Shown one piece after another: positions 52,172 to 63,689 of a stretch of DNA of 64,000 bases (within the stretch, counting starts at the first letter, position 1; the number at the start of each line of letters is the position of its first letter). A model generated the notes under the pieces. The model worked only from the letters and a program-made list of their open reading frames with translations, had not been told where the DNA came from and searched no databases. The stretch is from Odontocerum albicorne. Taxonomy: Eukaryota; Arthropoda; Insecta; Trichoptera; Odontoceridae. The stretch covers positions 16,824,095-16,888,094 of the forward strand of contig OX463856.1 of assembly GCA_949825065.1 (NCBI GenBank), written 5' to 3'. Both the position numbers and the translations under genes were made by a program.

Positions 52172-52503
52172 TACATGGCCGCTCGGTAACGCACTGGCCT
52201 TCCGTGTGGAAGGTCGCCGGTTCAAACCCCGCGCTACGCTACTCTCCTCGAATGACACAAGCATTTTTTTACTTGTGTTCGGTGAAATAACTTCCGTTAT
52301 ATCTATTAATTCACAAATATTTAAAAAAAAAACCGGTGTGCCATCGGATTCAGTACTGCGATGTGGTCTGTTGATTTGGTGGTGTGCATTGATTCACTCA
52401 CCTAAAAACAGACTCCGCGGCACAGTTTCACTTTCCAACTGAACTGACATTGGAACGGCGTGGCGAGGGGATCCACAGCTGCGAGGTTCAGCAACAACGA
52501 TAG
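52172..52503 (+). mobile_element. SINE2 copy
   Basis: CATGGCCGCTCGGTAACGC, CGCCGGTTCAAACCCCGCGC (best B-box of the family), then GGTGTGCCATCGGATTCAG and GCTGCGAGGTTCAGCAACAA. Confidence 0.85.
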
Positions 52504-53344
52504 TTTCTAAATACAACCTTTCATAACCGTTACAACACAAAATAATATGTTTTCTTGCATATCAAATAATGATGTCATATAATGAAAAAATGTACAAAAA
52601 AAACATTTGTAAATACAAAAAAACATGGAAAATAGATTTATGAACCGAAGCATCTATTCTTTCATTAAGTATTTACAACAAATTCATCGAAAATATTATA
52701 AACAAAACGTTCTTAAGACGAAGACGATATTAATCTCCATATGAATGATTTGAGCCAATCATGGTGCGTTGTCAGTATAACGTTTAGTTTTATATAACGC
52801 TATTCATTATTTATTCAAAAGAAAAAAATATTTAGGAAAAATATTGAGCCAAAAATACTCGCACATTTGCTATGTGTTAAAAACTATTTACCCGTCAGCT
52901 GCATATCCCCTATTGGTAAGGTTCACTGGGATAGATGAGTTGATATATTTTCATTCAGATCCTTTCCTTTTATATATTAAAAGTAAAAAAAAAACCTAAT
53001 TAAGTAAATTAACGCAATAAAATTACATAAACAAGAATACATACACCCTTTTAAAAATACAAATACAATCATGCGATAGGCTCCATGTTACGTATCAGTA
53101 GTGAATGATTAGTTGTCTAGAATCATTAATAATGTTTTATTGATATGGTCAAGGCAACGGGCCACAAACCGTTCCCTAGGGAACTCCCGCATATCGCAAA
53201 TACTGTTATAATAGGTCATTACAGATTGAGATATTTATTGAGCGAGAGATATAAACTAAGGTCTTGAGATATTATTCATCTTTATGATCCAATCTAATTT
53301 TGTTTAGATAGAAACAATTATATAATAAATATTGTGCCCTATTT
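52504..53344. other. unassigned spacer
   Basis: A/T-rich; no frame above noise. Confidence 0.5.
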
Positions 53345-53733
53345 TATTATGAGCTTGGTCGTGCGTAAACGCTCTTGACTTTCGTGCGAAAGATCGCATG
53401 TTTGAAACCCGCGTTGTGATACTCACCTTCAAATGACACAGGCATTTTGCGCCTAATATCCGGGGATTTAAAAATGCTTATGACTTCTGTCATATCTATG
53501 CTTTAAAAAAATGGGAAAAACTAACCGGTGCTCTCCGACCGTTTCACTTCGGTGTGCCATCGGATCCTGTACAGCAATGTGACCGGTGAGTTTGCCAGTG
53601 TGCCAATCATTTAAAGAATAGAAAATAATCAAGAAACAAAAATATCACGCCACAGTTTCACTTTCCTACTAAATTAGCGTTGAAAAGGTGAGGGTATCCT
53701 TGACTACGAGGCCCAGCAACGACAACTTTTTTT
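53345..53733 (+). mobile_element. SINE2 copy
   Basis: GCTTGGTCGTGCGTAAACGC, GCATGTTTGAAACCCGCG, CACTTCGGTGTGCCATCGGA, GACCGGTGAGTTTGCCAGTG and GACTACGAGGCCCAGCAACG. It is followed directly by LINE-A sequence. Confidence 0.85.
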
Positions 53734-53739
53734 TGAAAA

Positions 53740-53975
53740 TGTCCAACGTCCTCCAATTTCGGACTGGCGCAACGTTCAGACTGAGATTGCTATTACGAGT
53801 ACATCTCGACGTTTACTTTATCCTTTACTTTTATGTCGTACCAACTATCAAACCAGCGACCAGCAAACACATACCTTAACTTTCTCTCAGTGATGTGATT
53901 TGTTTCATTCCTGATCTACTGTTTGTCTTTTCCTATCCTTTCATTTTCCGGTCCATTGATGATATGAGTATATCA
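53740..53975 (+). mobile_element. LINE-A 3' fragment
   Basis: CTCAGTGATGTGATTTGTTT, CATTCCTGATCTACTGTTTG, CTTTTCCTATCCTTTCATTT and CATTGATGATATGAGTAT correspond to 7715-7800. Confidence 0.65.
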
Positions 53976-53979
53976 AAAG

Positions 53980-54420
53980 TTGAATGAGCCTATTTGTTTT
54001 TTTTTCAACACACATACATACATAACATTTCACAATATCTATGTTGAGGTAGACAGAAATAACAAAGCACCAAATTGTCCTATCACGACGTACGTTATTT
54101 GTTTCCTCTATATTTATACATTTTCTCACACAGTTCCTTTTATTCATCTTACTCTTTACCTTTCCTTATTTAAAAATTTCATTCGCATTGTCCAGCTATA
54201 CTTTGCTCGGTCGTCTTGGACCACGACTTTCACTCGTTCTTATATTGCAAATTTGTTTATTCAGTCAATAATTACATTTCTTATTGTGTCTTTTATCAAC
54301 ACACCATATATTATATTCAATGCGCGCATTTACTTAACTACTTTTATTTATTTTTCATGTCCGCCTTTCACTCCCATACATTAATATTGGCATTAATGCG
54401 TTGTTGTGAACTATAAGTTT
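53980..54420 (-). pseudogene. LINE-D relic
   Basis: The minus strand holds NILMYGSERRT-like, RGPRRPSKVYLDNAND and CINIEETNNVRRDRTIWCFV peptides in broken frames, matching LINE-D order. The 134-aa plus frame is its shadow. Confidence 0.6.
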
Positions 54421-54446
54421 CACAAATCGTGATTTTGCTTGGTTCG

Positions 54447-54490
54447 AGCATCCTTGAGGAGAGTTTGCTCTCAAAACGGCGCTATATAAA
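54447..54490 (+). repeat. repeated hairpin motif, second copy
   Basis: CTTGAGGAGAGTTTGCTCTC followed by AAAACGGCGCT; GAGAG/CTCTC with a TTTG loop. Counterpart of 34885-34935. Confidence 0.65.
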
Positions 54491-55029
54491 TTGTTATTTT
54501 CTCATTATTTGAAGCCCCGTTGACTTTATTTCCTATTGCATCTTACTCGTTGAAATGCAACATTACTTTAAAATTATTTTCTGGGAATTAATATGATTAT
54601 TTTCGATTTCGAATGATATTTTCATAGGAAAATGAACTTTTGATTAAAAAAATATCGTAATTCCAACAGATTTGTAATATTTTACTCTTCATAACCAAAT
54701 AATTCCTGAAGCAATTCAACCTTCATGAATTCTCGACGTACCTGCACCGCATATTTCTAGTCTCCGTGAATGCGAAACCTTTGAAAATGCACAAATAATT
54801 TATCTAAGCCACCTGGCTCCCAATATCTAATTCTCGCAAATATTTTGAATAAGTCATCTGTTCTATACATATCGCGTTATTTATAGAAATTGGCTGTTTC
54901 TTATACCACTGTTATCTGAAGTTCTAAAACCAAGTAAAATGTTTCTCTTTGACCATAAATAAATTAATTTAAAATAATACAATTAAAATTCAGAGTCTAA
55001 GTGAATACAAAGATATTGCGAGCTGGATT
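54491..55029. other. unassigned spacer
   Basis: No feature. Confidence 0.5.
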
Positions 55030-55175
55030 TCGGCTAGAATCCAGATTTTTTCAAAAAGGATTGTAGACTGGTTTTCATTAAATTTTTGTCTAATATCTGT
55101 CTGGTTAATTGAAAGATATTGCTATATATTATAGAAACAAGCCCGCCAGATTGTACTATGTACAACGAAAGTGCA
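55030..55175 (+). mobile_element. SINE1 body and tail
   Basis: AAAGGATTGTAGACTGGTTT, TCTGTCTGGTTAATTGAAAG, AACAAGCCCGCCAGATTGTA and CTATGTACAACGAAAGTG. Confidence 0.7.
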
Positions 55176-55466
55176 AAAAAAGATGTTACAAAAAATACGA
55201 GTAAATAAATATCTAAACTCTAACATGTTTCATACAATTTGCTGTCAAAAATAAGTTTGTATGTACTACTCCTCACAATACGGCAGAGCTCAGAAAGCCC
55301 AGGACCGTACGCTATGCAAGAAAAAAAAAACAATATAATATATTTTACTTCAGTAACAAATTTAAATGCACATTTGATAAATTATTCTTTTTTATAAGTA
55401 TATGTTAAAAGTAACTAATATTTTTTCTCATTCACAATTAAGTTTTAATATACAAATAAATATTGT
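55176..55466. other. unassigned spacer
   Basis: No feature. Confidence 0.5.
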
Positions 55467-55680
55467 ACTGTATTGTATTACACTTTCGTTGTATACAGTA
55501 CAACCTGACGGGTTTATTTCCATCTGGCAATCTCTTCCGACCAACCAGAAACATATTTAAGATACATTAAGTGAATACCCGACTGGAATCCTTTTTAAAA
55601 AAAATACGTTACAACGGGATTGAACCTGCTACCTTCAGGTTGGGAGATAAGCGTCTTACCAACTAGGCCAAGGAGGTCGT
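55467..55680 (-). mobile_element. SINE1 copy, full length
   Basis: The best full copy. On the minus strand: TTGGCCTAGTTGGTAAGACG (A-box), CTCCCAACCTGAAGGTAGC, GGTTCAATCCCG (B-box), body, TCTGGTTGGTCGGAAGAGAT, AATAAACCCGTCAGGTTGTA, CTGTATACAACGAAAGTG, TAATACAATACAGTACAATA. About 214 bp. Confidence 0.88.
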
Positions 55681-55924
55681 ATAATTGAATCTCTTGAAGT
55701 ACAATTTTATTCATTTAAAACTTTCGTGCAAACATGTCTGTCGTATTTATTGTTTTAAAGTTATTCATTTTCATCTTAACCGAGGATGTTACCAAAGTGT
55801 GTGTGGAAGTAAAACGTGGACTACCTTTAGTCACCACGAATGGAGACAAAACTTCCAAGCTAGTTGTTAATGCAGAATTTTAAGTATTGCGGTGTTGGAA
55901 TAACATATGTTATGTTAGATAGTC
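55681..55924. other. unassigned spacer
   Basis: A 61-aa plus frame (55685-55870) has no motif. Confidence 0.45.
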
Positions 55925-56330
55925 AACCCCTGATTATGCTACCTTAAATCCAGATTATATTGATTGGGTAGTGGGTTTTCTACATTAAAGGACATATTTG
56001 GACACAGTTTTGTGATGTATGGTTTGGATGATGAAACTATAGACCATGTATTTTTCGGTTGTCTGTAGCGAAACAGATTTGATTTAATAAAAGCCATATC
56101 TTTACCGCATGCGTCCAATGAATGTTGCATTCTATCTTGTTTCGTGGATCTTTTCCACTCATGGATTGATTTTTATTTTTTGAAGCTATATCAGTTGAAA
56201 CTTTAAATTGTCTAGAATTGTCATGTTTTAAATTATTTTAACTACATTGACTCATATTAATATCATAATGACTTTGATTTGGTAATACAAATAATTCTAG
56301 TTTGGATGGATTGCCTGTTATAAAAAAAAT
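55925..56330 (+). mobile_element. LINE-B reverse-transcriptase end and 3' region
   Basis: DDETIDHVFFGC is readable at 56017-56055, followed by the 3' region with TTGAAACTTTAAATTGTCTA and a terminal segment with GATGGATTGCCTGTTATAAA. Frame broken upstream. Confidence 0.65.
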
Positions 56331-56659
56331 CTTTAAAAGATCTCTCAGAGGGTCTTTTTTTTATTGAACCCATAAATGTGGTACCACGGTGTAATTCTGG
56401 ATAACTTTTATCTGAAATTTTTCAAGATCTGTAAAAATATGTTGAAATTTCAATTGGCGTTTTTTGATGTGTATTAAGTGAATAAATTATACGAGTGTAT
56501 AAATATATTAAAATAAATCTAAATAATTATTATTTGTATATGTTATTTTTTAAGAATATTTTAATACGGCCCTGTTCTCTCAAAACCATGGTATATTGTG
56601 TTTGTTTTATATGTTTAGTAAGTGGTATGCACGAATACGTACTTATTTCTGAAAATTTT
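56331..56659. other. unassigned spacer
   Basis: No feature. Confidence 0.5.
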
Positions 56660-56905
56660 ATTGTATTATATTGTATTGAATTACATTTTCGTTGTAAAAA
56701 GTACAACCTGGTAGGCTAATTGTCATGTGTGGCAATCTCTTCCAGCCAACCAGAAATATGTTAAAGAGGCCATAATTGAAAGCCATACTGGAATCCTTTT
56801 TTTTTTATTTTATCTTGGTTCGAGCGGGATTTGCAACCTTCCGGTTGCGGACCCGCAACCTTCCGGTTGGGCGATAGGCTTCTAACCAAATAGGCCACGA
56901 AAGTA
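56660..56905 (-). mobile_element. SINE1 copy with duplicated head segment
   Basis: All family blocks are on the minus strand. In the head, CAACCTTCCGGTTG occurs twice (about 56837 and 56859), 22 bp apart and adjacent to the B-box: a two-unit tandem duplication. Confidence 0.85.
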
Positions 56906-57518
56906 ATTTTTTTTATGTGAATCATATTAATTTGTTAGTTTTTGTAGCGTAGATTGATTCTTTATCCGAAATTTTAACATAATTATTGTAACTTTTAGTG
57001 ATCGAAATCGACAGTACTTTGTATACAATAAATATTAATATTATAAAAAAATACCTCTCGATCTTAAGCAGTGTGCTGGTACAAAAAACAACCACAAATA
57101 TTAATTAAAGTCGATCTGAAAGAAAAACGCTTAACTTAACATCAAACGTAATTAAAATTATATATAACATGAAATAAATGTCAATTATGTGCCACGTGTA
57201 TGAAAAATGTTTGTTGACAATGTATTACATATATAGATATAGGTATAGGATGGTCCATCTGCCATGGTTCAGTTTCAAAAATAAAAATAAATAGTTTGGT
57301 TATTTTGTATTTTTTTTAATATAGTTTACAAGACAACCTTAATTTTTATTACGGAGAATTGAACAACGGTGAACTATCTTTTGCAAATAAAAAATCAATT
57401 ATTTGAACACATTCCGTTTGTCAAAGGTATCTGACTGATTGATATCATCTAGCATGATTGACGATTAGAGTTGCACGTTTTCGACAACAGGATTAATAGT
57501 TAAATTGCTTCGAGTCCG
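56906..57518. other. unassigned spacer
   Basis: No feature. Confidence 0.5.
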
Positions 57519-58042
57519 AAAACCGTTTAAGAAGAATATTATATGAATGTTGCTGATGATCAAGCAACTTCAACTAGGTGACATTCTTCTTAAACGGAAT
57601 ATGTGTATGTAACGCGATTTTTAACGATATGTAATGCAACTTCAACTAGGTGACATTATTCTTAAACGAAAACCGTTTAAGAAGAATATTATATGAGAAT
57701 GTTGCTGATGATCAAGCAACGTCAACTAGATGACATTCTTCTTAAACGAAATAATATTCTTCTTAAACGAAAACCGTTTAAGAAGAATATTATATGATAA
57801 TGTTGCTGATGATCAAGCAACACCAACTAGATGACATTCTTCTTAAACAAAATAATATTCTTCTTAAACGAAAACCGTTTAAGAAGAATATTATATGATA
57901 ATGTTGCTGAAGATCAAGCAACACCAACTAGATGACATTCTTCTTAAACGAAATAATATTCTTCTTAAACGAAAACCGTTTAAGAAGAATATTATATGAT
58001 AATGTTGCTGATGATCAAATAATATCAACTAGGTGATATTCA
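57519..58042. repeat. 101-bp hairpin-rich minisatellite, 5 units
   Basis: ACCGTTTAAGAAGAATATTA recurs at 57521, 57671, 57772, 57873 and 57974; the last three intervals are exactly 101 bp. Each junction has AATATTCTTCTTAAACG followed by AAAAC and its reverse complement, a 17-bp perfect hairpin, and each unit has GTTGC...GCAAC around TGATGATCA. Confidence 0.92.
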
Positions 58043-58539
58043 GATCAGCTGAGAATGTCTCAAATAACACAACAAATCTTATGAAGCGATTGCCACATTT
58101 TCCCGTCTAAAATTCAGTCGGTGTAAATATTGAAGGTTCAAGATCCACAACAACGCTTGAATATGAACATTGTACAGTGACTTATGAGCTACCTTGTTTT
58201 TATAATTAACTATATGTTACATCAAATTAAAAATAAAATTTCCGAGATTTGCTTTAATTAGCAAACATTTCATGTGATGTTAACCTTTTGAGTATAAAAT
58301 ATAATCCTTGAAACCAATCACCTATTCGTCCTAGTTAATCTATAAACCGGTTAATGCTACCCCGGATAATCAAGAGTACTGCACAGTGCGTTATTTATGA
58401 TCATAGGTTATGTGCACGTATGTCAATTGGAAGTTACTTAAAAACAACTTCATGATCTGCAACAACTGCATTTTGCTATCACATTATAGTGTAAAAAACT
58501 AAATCCTTTTGAATTTAAGAAATCATCATTGTGTGTGTT
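58043..58539. other. unassigned spacer
   Basis: No feature. Confidence 0.5.
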
Positions 58540-58742
58540 GTACTGTATTGTATTTTCGCTATACACAGTTCAACGGGCTCATTGATATGTGTCTATCTCT
58601 CCCAATCAATCAGAAATATGTTAAAAAGCCTTATAATTAAACCGGAAGGGCTTCGTTTAAAAAAATCTAGGTTCCAACGGGAATCGGTCCCGCAACCCCT
58701 AGGTTGGAAGACAGACTCCTTATTAACTAGGTCTGGAACTTG
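58540..58742 (-). mobile_element. SINE1 copy
   Basis: On the minus strand: ACCTAGTTAATAAGGAGTC, CTTCCAACCTAGGGGTTGC, GGGACCGATTCCCG, body, TGATTGATTGGGAGAGATAG, GTTGAACTGTGTATAGCG. Confidence 0.8.
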
Positions 58743-58774
58743 TATATATACATGTATTATCGCTATTGCATAAC

Positions 58775-59300
58775 ATCCTTAACACTTGCTGCCCTACATT
58801 TCATGCTGAAAATCTTAAGTGCTTCTCCGATAATGGACCTGCGCTCAAGCAGATATTATCTCTTGACATTTCGTGATTATTGCTCGCCCTTCTTCATTTC
58901 GTCCTTTCCTATTAATGCGTTAGACTCTAAAACCAGCTCTTAGCTCTAAGACTGGCAACCTAATTAATTCGCTTCCAAAACCATTTAAAAACTGTTCTTT
59001 CTTCGATGATTCTCGTGTAACGTGTTATTCCTTATTAATTTTGCCCTATCCACACCCCTCTCTCCCTCTCTTAGTCATTGGTAATAATATTTTGTGTATT
59101 TTCTTTTCACTTTTTCGTGGTCTTAGTTAATTCGTTATTTATTTTTTATACTCTATTTCAGATTGTAATTTTTGTTTTCACTTTTTTATTAGAAAACTCT
59201 GCACCCAATTTTGACCAAATATGTGTATACCTAACTCCTGTCTGGTTGGTTGGAAGAGATAGAAACATGTTGCATATAAAGGTTTTTCAAGATTAGATGT
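58775..59300 (+). pseudogene. LINE-A 3' end
   Basis: The plus strand reads DLRSSRYYLLTFRDYCSPFF and ISSFPINALD, a decayed form of the R-S-x-R-x-x-L-L-x-F ... S-P-F-F-x-S-S-F-x-V-x-A segment that precedes L-W-N-x-L-P in CR1/L2-type enzymes. It ends with CTCCTGTCTGGTTGGTTGGA. Confidence 0.65.
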
Positions 59301-60094
59301 TGAAGTTTAGATGCTTATTCAATTTTATTTTTTTATGTGACGTGTTTTGAGGCTCCCTTGATTTGACTTTTGTTTCTATTTATTTTGTTTTTTTTTTTTG
59401 CAATCGAAATGGGATTTGTCGTAAAGGCAAGTGCCATTGAAAAGATGAATTACAAAAATAGTGCGAAATAAATCAAATGAATTGTTCAATAAAAAATGAA
59501 TTCTGTTATCCGGCGTACTGATGAGTTATTTTTTCCTTTAAATTTTACGATACCAAATAATTAACAATGAGTTCAAATAAATCGCTTGTTAACAAATAAC
59601 TCCTGATTTATTGACGTGTTGTAGAGCTCTGTTTTGAAAAAAAAAAACAGTATCATCTCAAAAGCACTTTGCATTCTTTTTCAATTGAAAAATACAAGAT
59701 TTTTTATCAAATCTATAATTCCTTAAATTCTTAAGTAAATATAAACAATGGTTAGTTAATTCAAAAGTATTAAGGCGAGAAATTGATACTACTTATTTAT
59801 ACCTTTTATTTTATTATTGGCTTTCTCAATTTTGATTCAAAACGGTTGTTCGGAAATATCAATACGCAAACCAAGGTATGATGATAATGTTCGGAAACAT
59901 CAATACGCAAACTAAGTTATGATGATAATTTTTAGCGTAACTTTGTATGAAAGTCTTTTAGAGACTTCAAGAATTTTTTTAAATGCTATTTAAAAATTGT
60001 CTATCGACATGAGAAATATATTTTTTTGGTATTTTTTTGTTAGAAAAATATTGATCCCTATAATACGGTTGTATCACATTATATTAATATCAAT
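59301..60094. other. unassigned spacer with a 41-bp duplication
   Basis: 59848-59930 is a tandem pair of TGTTCGGAAAYATCAATACG-type units (41-42 bp) ending TATGATGATAAT. The rest shows nothing. Confidence 0.55.
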
Positions 60095-60200
60095 TGTCAA
60101 AGCTTTAAAGATTAATCAATTGAAACTTTAAATTATTTAAGATCGTCCTTTTATGAAATTGGTTTTATTATATTGTCTCATATACTTACTTATCTTGCAC
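60095..60200 (+). mobile_element. LINE-B 3' fragment
   Basis: AGCTTTAAAGATTAATCAAT, TGAAACTTTAAATTAT and GAAATTGGTTTTATTATATT match 2645-2720 and 56185-56240. Confidence 0.55.
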
Positions 60201-60317
60201 TTCAACAAATGGAGCCTTGACGGATCAAACCCAAAGTTTAGATGGTAAGGAAATCAAAGCTTTAAGACAATCGAAAGTTTTTTTACATTGCATTATTTTT
60301 GCATTGCTCAAAAAACC

Positions 60318-60428
60318 TTGAAATAGGGATGGTTTTACAGTTATATTAAGTGTAATAAACAGTTTTACTGAACAAATAATAATGTATTTAAACCTCCATA
60401 GTGCTAATGTCTTGACTATGAATAATAT
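60318..60428 (+). repeat. single arm of the 40565 foldback family
   Basis: ACCTTGAAATAGGGATGGTT, GTGTAATAAACAGTTTTACT and AAACCTCCATAGTGCTAATG align with 40702-40805. Only one arm is present, so this is a half copy or the unfolded ancestor. Confidence 0.55.
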
Positions 60429-61597
60429 ATGATGTGTGATGTGTTGGCATACGACGGATTCTGCCGACACCAGACTAGAGTGACAATGTATGCTCAGAAA
60501 GACAAATACAATTTTCACGCAAAGTTTGGATTGTTCAACAGTCTAAAGGGGGTTGATAGAATGTGGAGATTTTTTCACCGTTTTAATTTAAACCATTGCA
60601 GTCTGGCACAATATTCGGATATATGAACATATTTTATTAGATTAAAATATAATAAACCGAATAGAAACATTTTGGAGCCTTTCCAGTCTATTTAACAACT
60701 CACTAGCACTGAGATAACAAACATACCCTTAGTCAATTAAGGGCAAGACGAGTTTTAAACAAGCAAGAATGTGCTTTGGATTTAATGAAATATGCGCAAT
60801 CTGTTGAGAGAATGGAGATTAACGAACATTTTGCGGTTTCACTAGGAAATGTGAATGCGCCAACTCATCAATTCTTCGACAAAGATTCTCTGATTCTTTA
60901 CATACCGTAAAGACGGAAGATTCGATGGATCAGTCTTTGAAAAAAAAAACGACGACTCCCTATGATGATAGTTAGTACTCGTAATTTTACAAGATAAACA
61001 AGCGAGCTATTTGCCTTAGTCCGTTAAGTGATACCGCTAAGATCGCGTTTCATGAGATCAGTCGTATTTTCGCAGATGTACAAGTATTTATAAAATCCTC
61101 ATTTTAGGGGAAAAATAATTGAATTCAGCATATTTATTTTTCAGTTTAAACATCGTGCCATACTTGTGACGTTCTTCAAGAATTCATTCGTTATTCTCTA
61201 AATATTTAATTTAATTTATTACATTCGCGGAATATAATAAATTCGTTAAGGATTTTTTTAGGGATCTTTTTATTTCTTGTGCTCGTTTCTTGTGTTTGTT
61301 TTTTAGTTTGAGACAGTTTTTTGTTTATTTTTTGTGACTTTTTTAACATATCTGACTTCAGATTTATTAATGTACCTAAATATTTTAATATTGATAAAAG
61401 CCTGATTATTTGGAGAAATTGCTGGTGATTGACACAGTTAAGGCTACTAGATTACGTGAACGGACGTCCTTTAAATATAACGTCTTAAATTACCCTACCA
61501 TCGAGTGTTTACAGGACACTTACCGGACCGTTCTGAAAGGAGTGAGTGTCAAAATCAAATATTATTCCTTCAAGATCACCATTTTCAGATATGAGTC
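60429..61597. other. unassigned region
   Basis: A 76-aa plus frame (61410-61640) contains RLRERTSFKYNVLNY and other non-repetitive sequence but no recognised domain. It overlaps the first candidate exon in another frame. It could be host sequence or an old element. Confidence 0.35.
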
Positions 61598-62348
61598 ATG
61601 GAAAACAAGAAGCCTAAATCGGATAAACCTACGACTATAATTTTTCAAGTATTTGAAATTTAAATTATTTTTAAAATATTCGAAATATTTGCTACATCTG
61701 TATGCATTACTTTTTAGCTTTTCCAGCTCTTAATTTATCACTTTGTCATTTATTTTCGATGGCGTTAGGTTCTGTAAACAGCTGTCAATATTGTAAAATA
61801 AGGTGTAAATGTTCCATTCTCCTAATATTTTTATTTTTTTTAAACACTAATTAGAAGAAATAGTTTGAAGAAACTATAATACTATAATTTGTATCATTCC
61901 TTTTCAGGCTAATTTAAAAATGGACGTGGCGCAAACATCTATGATATGTTGGACTCTCTCTAGTGGACTGGAATGGACCGTAAAATGGTAGGCCCGTAAA
62001 TATAATTGTTTTGTAATTTACTTCTCCCCGAGGCGATGTTAAGATAAATAGCTTGTGTTTACTTTAATGGTTTTGAAATTCTCAGAATATATCCCAACAT
62101 CCTCCAACAACTATTAGTAAGTTTCTTAATATGAATTGAAAAAGTCAAATTACTTCCAAAAACAAACCCAGATCATGTCAAATTGTTTCTAATTTATTCC
62201 AACATGTTTGTTTAATATTTCGCATTCTACCCTTCAATTTATCCAAATTGGTGATTCAGGCTCATTAAGAAGCGTGACCAGGAGACAAAGAACGTTTCAG
62301 CCAATTAATCGAGCTTTCAGGTTTAGGACCACTAGAGTAGGCACGTAA
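61598..62348 (+). CDS. candidate small 4-exon gene (speculative)
   Basis: Four segments with splice-like borders keep one reading frame. Exon 1: 61598-61648, ATG to GTATTT, 17 codons beginning MENKKPKSDK. Exon 2: 61908-61979, after TTCCTTTTCAG and before GTAAAA, 24 codons with MDVAQTSMICWTLSSGLEWT. Exon 3: 62086-62116, after ATTCTCAG and before GTAAGT. Exon 4: 62260-62348, after GTGATTCAG, 29 codons to TAA, very Arg-rich (RSVTRRQRTF). Phases 0, 0 and 1 fit. The product would be 80 residues and matches no family I recognise. Short exons make a chance chain possible; it is listed because no other part of the non-repeat DNA shows such a series. Confidence 0.2.
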
Positions 62349-62379
62349 CTCGTTCATAATCGTACGTGTTTCCAATATT

Positions 62380-62560
62380 GCAGCACGTAAAGAGGCAGCA
62401 ACACGCGCTCACGTCTAGTGCATGTGAGTATTGCTACCAGACGATTTCTTTTAGCAAACTAAGACGCTTTTTTATTTTTTTTGGACACCATCGAGAATCA
62501 AACCTGAAAGTCAAATGTCTCACAAATAAAGAGGAATCACTACAGTAAAATGTACTGGAA
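62380..62560 (-). mobile_element. SINE3 copy, diverged
   Basis: The minus strand has CAGGTTTGATTCTCGATGG (B-box) and GTGTCC, then after a T-run GTCTGGTAGCAATACTCACA and GCACTAGACGTGAGC, as at 48936-49075. The A-box is weak. Confidence 0.55.
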
Positions 62561-63689
62561 AACTGAGACACCATCAATAACCTATATTTGATTTGAAATA
62601 AAATATCAATATACAGATATACCATATTGATACACATACATCTTAAGTTGAAAAAATATAGAATAATGGTGCAAAAGAAAAGCGATTGGAACTACCATTC
62701 TTAATCTTCTTCTCCTTTATATAAATAGCTAAATCTTTAACTTAGGTAAATTGATAGTTTCTGGAGATTTATTTAAGATTCCTTTTGTTTTCCTATAAAT
62801 AGGTGTTTGTTAATCAATACAAATTCTTCGCTTGGGAAAAAAATAATTAAAGGTTTCAATGTTTTTATTAATAAGCAGGAACGAGATCCGATTCCACGGG
62901 ATGGATTTTGGCCGTAGAGGCATAACTGTGTGGCTCTGAACAGCCCTGGAATATTTGGTAATCTCTAAACAGTCCTCAAACAGGTTCGGGAGAACCAAGG
63001 ACAATATGGAAAAATATGAAATACTCTGTAAATGAATTTTTTTTATCTGCTGTGAAAAGCACTCCATTAGACTCTTGCAGGGATCAGGGATATCTTGCCT
63101 CGGAGACTCGATTCGTAGAACTCCAAGTACTGTTCAGATGGCAGAATTCTTGGCGGAAGAATTTAATACCGTTGACACGATTTAAGATTTTTTTGTATCC
63201 TTCAAATTATTTTTATTGTCTTCCCTAGCTTTTTTAAATAACCCAGATTTTATATAAGTAACTAAAGTAAATGTTTTATTTATTCATTATATTTTCAGTT
63301 TTCGCATTTTTTTCCAATTTTCGACGAACTTCAAAGCATTGCGAATATGTCTAGGTGTTTATTAGTATTATGGTCGTTGTAGTAACGATCGATAGTCGTT
63401 CTATATCAGTAAGGATGATTTAAAAGGTTTATTTAACTTTTTGCTTGATTACAGTTTAGCGTATTGAACTGTCATTATTCATTGCCTCGTATCACACGTT
63501 TACATTAAAATAATTAGACTCTTATCACAAATGCCCTTTAATTGGTGGTAAATGTATATTTTTTAATTACTTTTATCAAATACTTACTAATTCAGTACCC
63601 ATCCATAGAAAATTTTACTAATTTTTCAATAAAATAAATTCAATACTGCCTATGTATAAAATAAATTATTCGGTTATAGTGCGTAACAG
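62561..63689. other. unassigned spacer
   Basis: An 85-aa minus frame (62810-63067) and a 70-aa plus frame (63016-63228) have no domain. Nothing repeated was noticed. Confidence 0.45.

Noticed and set aside
53980..54416. 134- and 66-aa plus frames with hydrophobic stretches
   Set aside because: Antisense to a LINE-D relic; hydrophobicity arises from T-rich sequence.
55467..55680. tRNA gene
   Set aside because: A- and B-boxes are present, but acceptor and anticodon stems do not pair and a SINE body and tail are attached; it is repeated many times.
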